Shown: piece by piece, positions 4,002 to 6,312 of the stretch
How positions within the stretch are numbered: position 1 is the first letter of the stretch
Layout of the letters: each line of letters opens with the position of its first letter
NCBI GenBank assembly: GCA_030616835.1
Contig: JAUWWP010000168.1
Location: 1-6,312, forward strand
DNA: 6,312 nucleotides
DNA from: Deltaproteobacteria bacterium
GTDB taxonomy: Bacteria; Desulfobacterota; G020345765
Direction: 5' to 3'
The notes under the pieces: model-generated
Told to the model about the DNA's origin: nothing
Seen by the model: the letters and a program-made list of their open reading frames with translations, nothing else
The model's database searches: none
Made by a program: the position numbers and the translations under genes

Positions 4002-5102
4002 TTATTCCGCTAACACCTCCTGATAAACCTTGAGGGTTGCCCGGGCAGTGTCTTCCCAGGAGAACTGCCGGGCCCTCTCCCGCCCCTTTTCAATAAGCTC
4101 CTTCCTGAGCCCTTCTTTAGAGATTAAATCCAGGATAGCCTGCGCCAGGGCCTCCTTATCTCCCGGCTCAACCATTATCCCGGCATCACCAACAACCTCG
4201 GGCAGCGATGAGCTCCGGTAGGTTACCACCGGTGTCCCGCTCACCATTGACTCCAGGCAGGTCAGTCCAAACCCTTCGTAAGAGGATGGAGAAACAAAGA
4301 GCTCAGCCGCATGGTAGAAAAGTGGAAGCTCCTCGTCAGCCACCTCCCCGACAAAACGAATATCACTGTCCATTGCCTGATTCTTTCTGAGATCCTTACT
4401 GAGCCAGCCCTCTCTGCCCACAATCACCAGTTGATGAGGGATTCTTTTTAGGCTCTTCAGTCCCTTAAAGACCTCGATCAAATCGCCGAGATTCTTTCGC
4501 GGCTGGATCGTCCCCACAAAAAGGATCTGCCTTGCCTGCAGACCATACCTCTCCCTTAACCGCTGGAGCCTCCCTTCGTCATCGATCTTTCGGTACCGGG
4601 GTGAAACCCCCAGGGGAATGTCAACCACCTTTCCCCGGTCCACTCCAAGTATTTCGACAATATCCTTCTTTGAATTGGCGGAATCCGTTATCACCTTAGT
4701 TGCTCTTTTAACTGAACTTCTCAGATGAAACCTCAGATGCAGTCCCTGGAGCCGGGCAAAGGTATGGGGAAAGATGAAGGGGGACAGGTCGTGAATCGTA
4801 ACTATTGACTTACCGGAGCACCATTGGGGCAAGACATTCTTGGTGTTATGATAGAGCTCAATCCCGTACCTTTTTAGATTAATCGGCACCTTAAGATGAT
4901 CCCAGAGGACCCGGGTATAGGGGGAAGATAGCCCAATCTGAACCATTTCCGCCCCTTCAATATCTTCGAGAGGCTTCAGGGTATCGGAAAAGATAAAGTA
5001 ATCGTTAGTGCGATCAATGCTGAGGATATTCTTGATAAGATTAAGGGCATAACTCCGGGGACCGCCAATGGTTCCCAGCAAGGCAGCAATTGCTATTCTC
5101 AT
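4002..5102 (-). CDS. Family 4 glycosyltransferase (MtfB/WbaZ-like)
   Basis: A 366-residue GT-B fold enzyme of normal length for the family, predicted to transfer a hexose, often mannose in this group, from a nucleotide donor to a lipid-linked oligosaccharide in the cytoplasm. Seen: MRIAIAALLGTIGGPRSYAL with the N-terminal glycine loop; IVTIHDLSPFIFP (100-112), a hallmark of the MtfB/WbaZ group; FVGTIQPRKNL (195-205) with the basic Arg-Lys pair that contacts the donor phosphates; VGREGW (228-233); and a complete E-x7-E motif, Glu276 to Glu284 (EGFGLTCLE), followed by SGTPVV and SSSLPEVVGDAG. No insertion or repeat-derived sequence is seen inside it. The ATG is preceded by GGGAATCCC rather than a good Shine-Dalgarno site, and overlaps a small palindrome, ATGGGATTCCCAT (5101-5113). 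The next gene starts one base after its TAA stop. The sugar specificity cannot be read from sequence. Confidence 0.93.
   Translation of the reverse strand: MRIAIAALLGTIGGPRSYALNLIKNILSIDRTNDYFIFSDTLKPLEDIEGAEMVQIGLSSPYTRVLWDHLKVPINLKRYGIELYHNTKNVLPQWCSGKSIVTIHDLSPFIFPHTFARLQGLHLRFHLRSSVKRATKVITDSANSKKDIVEILGVDRGKVVDIPLGVSPRYRKIDDEGRLQRLRERYGLQARQILFVGTIQPRKNLGDLIEVFKGLKSLKRIPHQLVIVGREGWLSKDLRKNQAMDSDIRFVGEVADEELPLFYHAAELFVSPSSYEGFGLTCLESMVSGTPVVTYRSSSLPEVVGDAGIMVEPGDKEALAQAILDLISKEGLRKELIEKGRERARQFSWEDTARATLKVYQEVLAE
4014..4020 (-). promoter_or_regulatory. Shine-Dalgarno site for the TMTC-like gene
   Basis: GGAGGTG on the minus strand lies inside the last codons of the upstream glycosyltransferase, 13 nt before the ATG at 3998-4000. 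It is a strong match but farther than usual. An original start may have been displaced by the 14-nt repeat array; no better site precedes the alternative GTG at codon 15. Confidence 0.5.
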
Positions 5103-5115
5103 GGGATTCCCATAT

Positions 5116-5136
5116 CACTTTGCAGTTTGCATTTTT
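5116..5136. repeat. Short TTTGCA-type repeat upstream of a gene start
   Basis: CACTTTGCAGTTTGCATTTT is two degenerate units of the TTTGCA type, close to the ATG at 5100-5102. Similar strings sit upstream of three other starts (39, 1961, 4000). Confidence 0.5.
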
Positions 5137-5166
5137 TATATAAAGCGTCTAAATATCTGCATATCA

Positions 5167-5353
5167 TAAATTCTAAATCCAAAATCCTAAACCCTAAACA
5201 AATTCTAAATCCCAATTAGCCAAATTCAAAACTATTTTGACTTCCCTGAGATTGCACCGAATATCTTCGTAAGTTCACTATCATATGTTTTGTATTTTGA
5301 ATTTTGATCATTTGAAATTGTTTAGAATTTAGGATTTAGTGCTTAGGATTTAC
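5167..5353. repeat. Element B: second copy of the CTAAATCC/GGATTTAG inverted repeat
   Basis: Left arm 5167-5232 (AAATTCTAAATCCAAAATCC-like units) and right arm 5285-5353 (TGTTTTGTATTTTGAATTTT through GCTTAGGATTTAC) mirror those of the element at 101-290. The right arms agree at 67 of 69 positions. The 52-nt centre is unrelated to the centre of copy A. It fills most of the 269-nt gap between the family 2 and family 4 glycosyltransferases, and a further fragment (TGCTTAGAATTT, 5369-5380) overlaps the upstream stop codon. The gap holds no gene that I can see. Confidence 0.75.
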
Positions 5354-5371
5354 CTTATTGGTGCTTGCTGC

Positions 5372-6312
5372 TTAGAATTTTTCCATCATAGTTTGCTTGC
5401 CCAATCTCCAGTTCTCAAGGTGCCACTTAATACCCCTCAGGACGGCCCTGACCGACTCCGTTTCCCCTTTTAAGCCTAATACTATCGAAAGGAAAAAAAC
5501 CCGGTAGAGCAGAAAATAAGGGAGGAAAAGGAAGAAAAACCCCAATCGGCCTACATTCTTCCGGGCAAAGAGCAGCCGACTGCGGGTGTGATAATAGTAG
5601 TACCGGGGGCTCTTCAGCCCGGTGCTCCGGGAGGACTTGTGCCAGATCCGGGCCCCGGGAACATAGATGATCCGATACCCGACCCTTCGGGCCCTGAGAT
5701 TCCAGTCCCAATCCTCAAAATAGGCGAAGTAGTCAGGATCAAGCAATCCTATCGCCTCGATCACCTCTGATTTTATCAAGAGCGAGCATCCGCTAATGTA
5801 GGCTACCTCAGCTTTTCTGTCATATTGACCCTGATCCTCCTGGCCGTTCCCTCTCAGCACTGGCTGGGCTAAAAAGGAGATCGCCCGGCATCCTGCTGAC
5901 TCCAGAGTATTTTCCCGGCCAAACTGGTAAACCTTGGGGCCAACGATCCCGATCTTACCGTCGCTCCGGGCTGCCTTAATTAGCTCAGTCAAAAAATTCT
6001 CTTCAACCACGGTATCGTTATTAAGCAGCAGGATATAGGGGGCCCCGGAGCGAAGTCCCTGAGCAATCCCGGAATTGCTTCCCCCGGCAAAACCGAGATT
6101 CTCCTCGATCTCCAGCAAGCTTATCTTAGGATTTCCCCGGCAGCTCTCCCGGAATGCCTGAGCAGACCCATCGGTGGAACCGTTATCAACCAGAATTATC
6201 TCATAATTGGGGTAATTCAGCCTCTCCAGTGAGGAGATACACTCCCGGGTATCCTCCTTGCCGTTCCAGTTACAGATAACGATTGCCACCCTGGGCTCCT
6301 CAGCCCTAACCA
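5372..6312 (-). CDS. Family 2 glycosyltransferase (rhamnosyltransferase-like), 5' end at window edge
   Basis: A GT-A fold inverting glycosyltransferase that would add a sugar, often rhamnose in this subgroup, to a glycan at the cytoplasmic membrane. Numbered from the GTG at 6287-6289: VAIVICNWNG first strand (1-10), VDNGSTDGS (34-42), NLGFAGGSNSG (64-74), LLLNNDT (87-93) at the metal/donor site, GPKVY (117-121), FEDWDWNLRARRVGYRI (191-207) with the catalytic-base region, and WHKSS (216-220). A hydrophobic stretch at about 249-273 probably anchors the C-terminus in the membrane. The start is undecided: GAGGAG lies 6 nt before the GTG, but the frame stays open to the edge, and the residues before it (AEEPRVAIVI) look like family sequence. 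The codon straddling the edge is NTG and could itself be a start. I therefore mark the gene as running to the edge. The last codons and TAA (5372-5374) match the AAATTCTAAGCA repeat type. Confidence 0.9.
   Translation of the reverse strand, partial: VRAEEPRVAIVICNWNGKEDTRECISSLERLNYPNYEIILVDNGSTDGSAQAFRESCRGNPKISLLEIEENLGFAGGSNSGIAQGLRSGAPYILLLNNDTVVEENFLTELIKAARSDGKIGIVGPKVYQFGRENTLESAGCRAISFLAQPVLRGNGQEDQGQYDRKAEVAYISGCSLLIKSEVIEAIGLLDPDYFAYFEDWDWNLRARRVGYRIIYVPGARIWHKSSRSTGLKSPRYYYYHTRSRLLFARKNVGRLGFFFLFLPYFLLYRVFFLSIVLGLKGETESVRAVLRGIKWHLENWRLGKQTMMEKF

Noticed and set aside
5130..5160. TTTATATAA-like -10 candidate upstream of the gene starting at 5102
   Set aside because: AT-rich repeats make such matches common by chance, and I found no clear -35 partner at proper spacing.
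5605..5620. GGGCT-CTTC-AGCCC hairpin in the family 2 enzyme as another inserted repeat
   Set aside because: The residues it encodes (Gly-Leu-Lys-Ser-Pro before the Tyr run) fit normal family sequence, and the stem is short.
5427..5711. Second minus-strand open frame overlapping the family 2 enzyme
   Set aside because: Lies in another frame of a well-supported gene and shows no recognisable motif.

Overview
The window is a stretch of a polysaccharide or glycan assembly locus, read entirely on the minus strand. In order of transcription (high to low coordinates) it holds: a family 2 glycosyltransferase whose 5' end touches the right edge (5372-6312); a family 4 glycosyltransferase of MtfB/WbaZ type (4002-5102); a large multi-pass membrane protein with C-terminal TPR repeats, of the TMTC/PMT-like GT-C type (2201-4000); a second family 4 glycosyltransferase of ExpE7-like type (363-1961); and the first 13 codons of a probable NAD-dependent sugar epimerase/dehydratase (1-39), cut by the left edge. 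The middle pair is tightly coupled (1 nt apart). The other gaps are 239-323 nt and are packed with repeats. No tRNA, rRNA, CRISPR array, transposase or phage gene is visible.

The most striking thing is the density of short dispersed repeats, at least eight kinds in 6.3 kb: TTTGCA/TGCAAA strings, CTAAATCC/GGATTTAG strings in long inverted pairs, the TCCTGAGCTTGTCGAAGG type, TCCGCC-NNN-GGCGGA palindromes, a GGGGCAATT palindrome, a GCGGGGCT-GAAA-AGCCCCGC hairpin, a TTCGTGTAATTCGTGTAATTAGTGG tandem array and a CTACGGCGAAGTAG-type stem-loop. They do not stop at gene borders. The glycosyltransferase at 363-1961 carries repeat-type sequence in frame near its N-terminus, in the middle (seven tandem copies plus a hairpin, about 84 residues), near its C-terminus and across its stop codon. 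The TPR membrane protein starts and stops inside TTTGCA-type repeats, and the family 2 enzyme stops in a CTAAGCA-type repeat. In effect noncoding repeat DNA is read as protein, as known for the palindromic elements of Rickettsia.

The organism is probably an uncultivated bacterium with moderate GC. The Bacteria assignment rests on the gene types and the Shine-Dalgarno-like sites. From memory, such TTTGCA, CTAAATCC and TCGAAGG repeats are common in groundwater and sediment candidate-phylum genomes (Omnitrophota and similar lineages), but the window cannot settle the phylum.

Inferred working model: the soluble or membrane-associated transferases add sugars from nucleotide-sugar donors to a lipid-linked glycan, the epimerase supplies a donor sugar, and the TMTC-like protein may move a sugar from a polyprenyl-phosphate carrier onto a protein or glycan outside the membrane.
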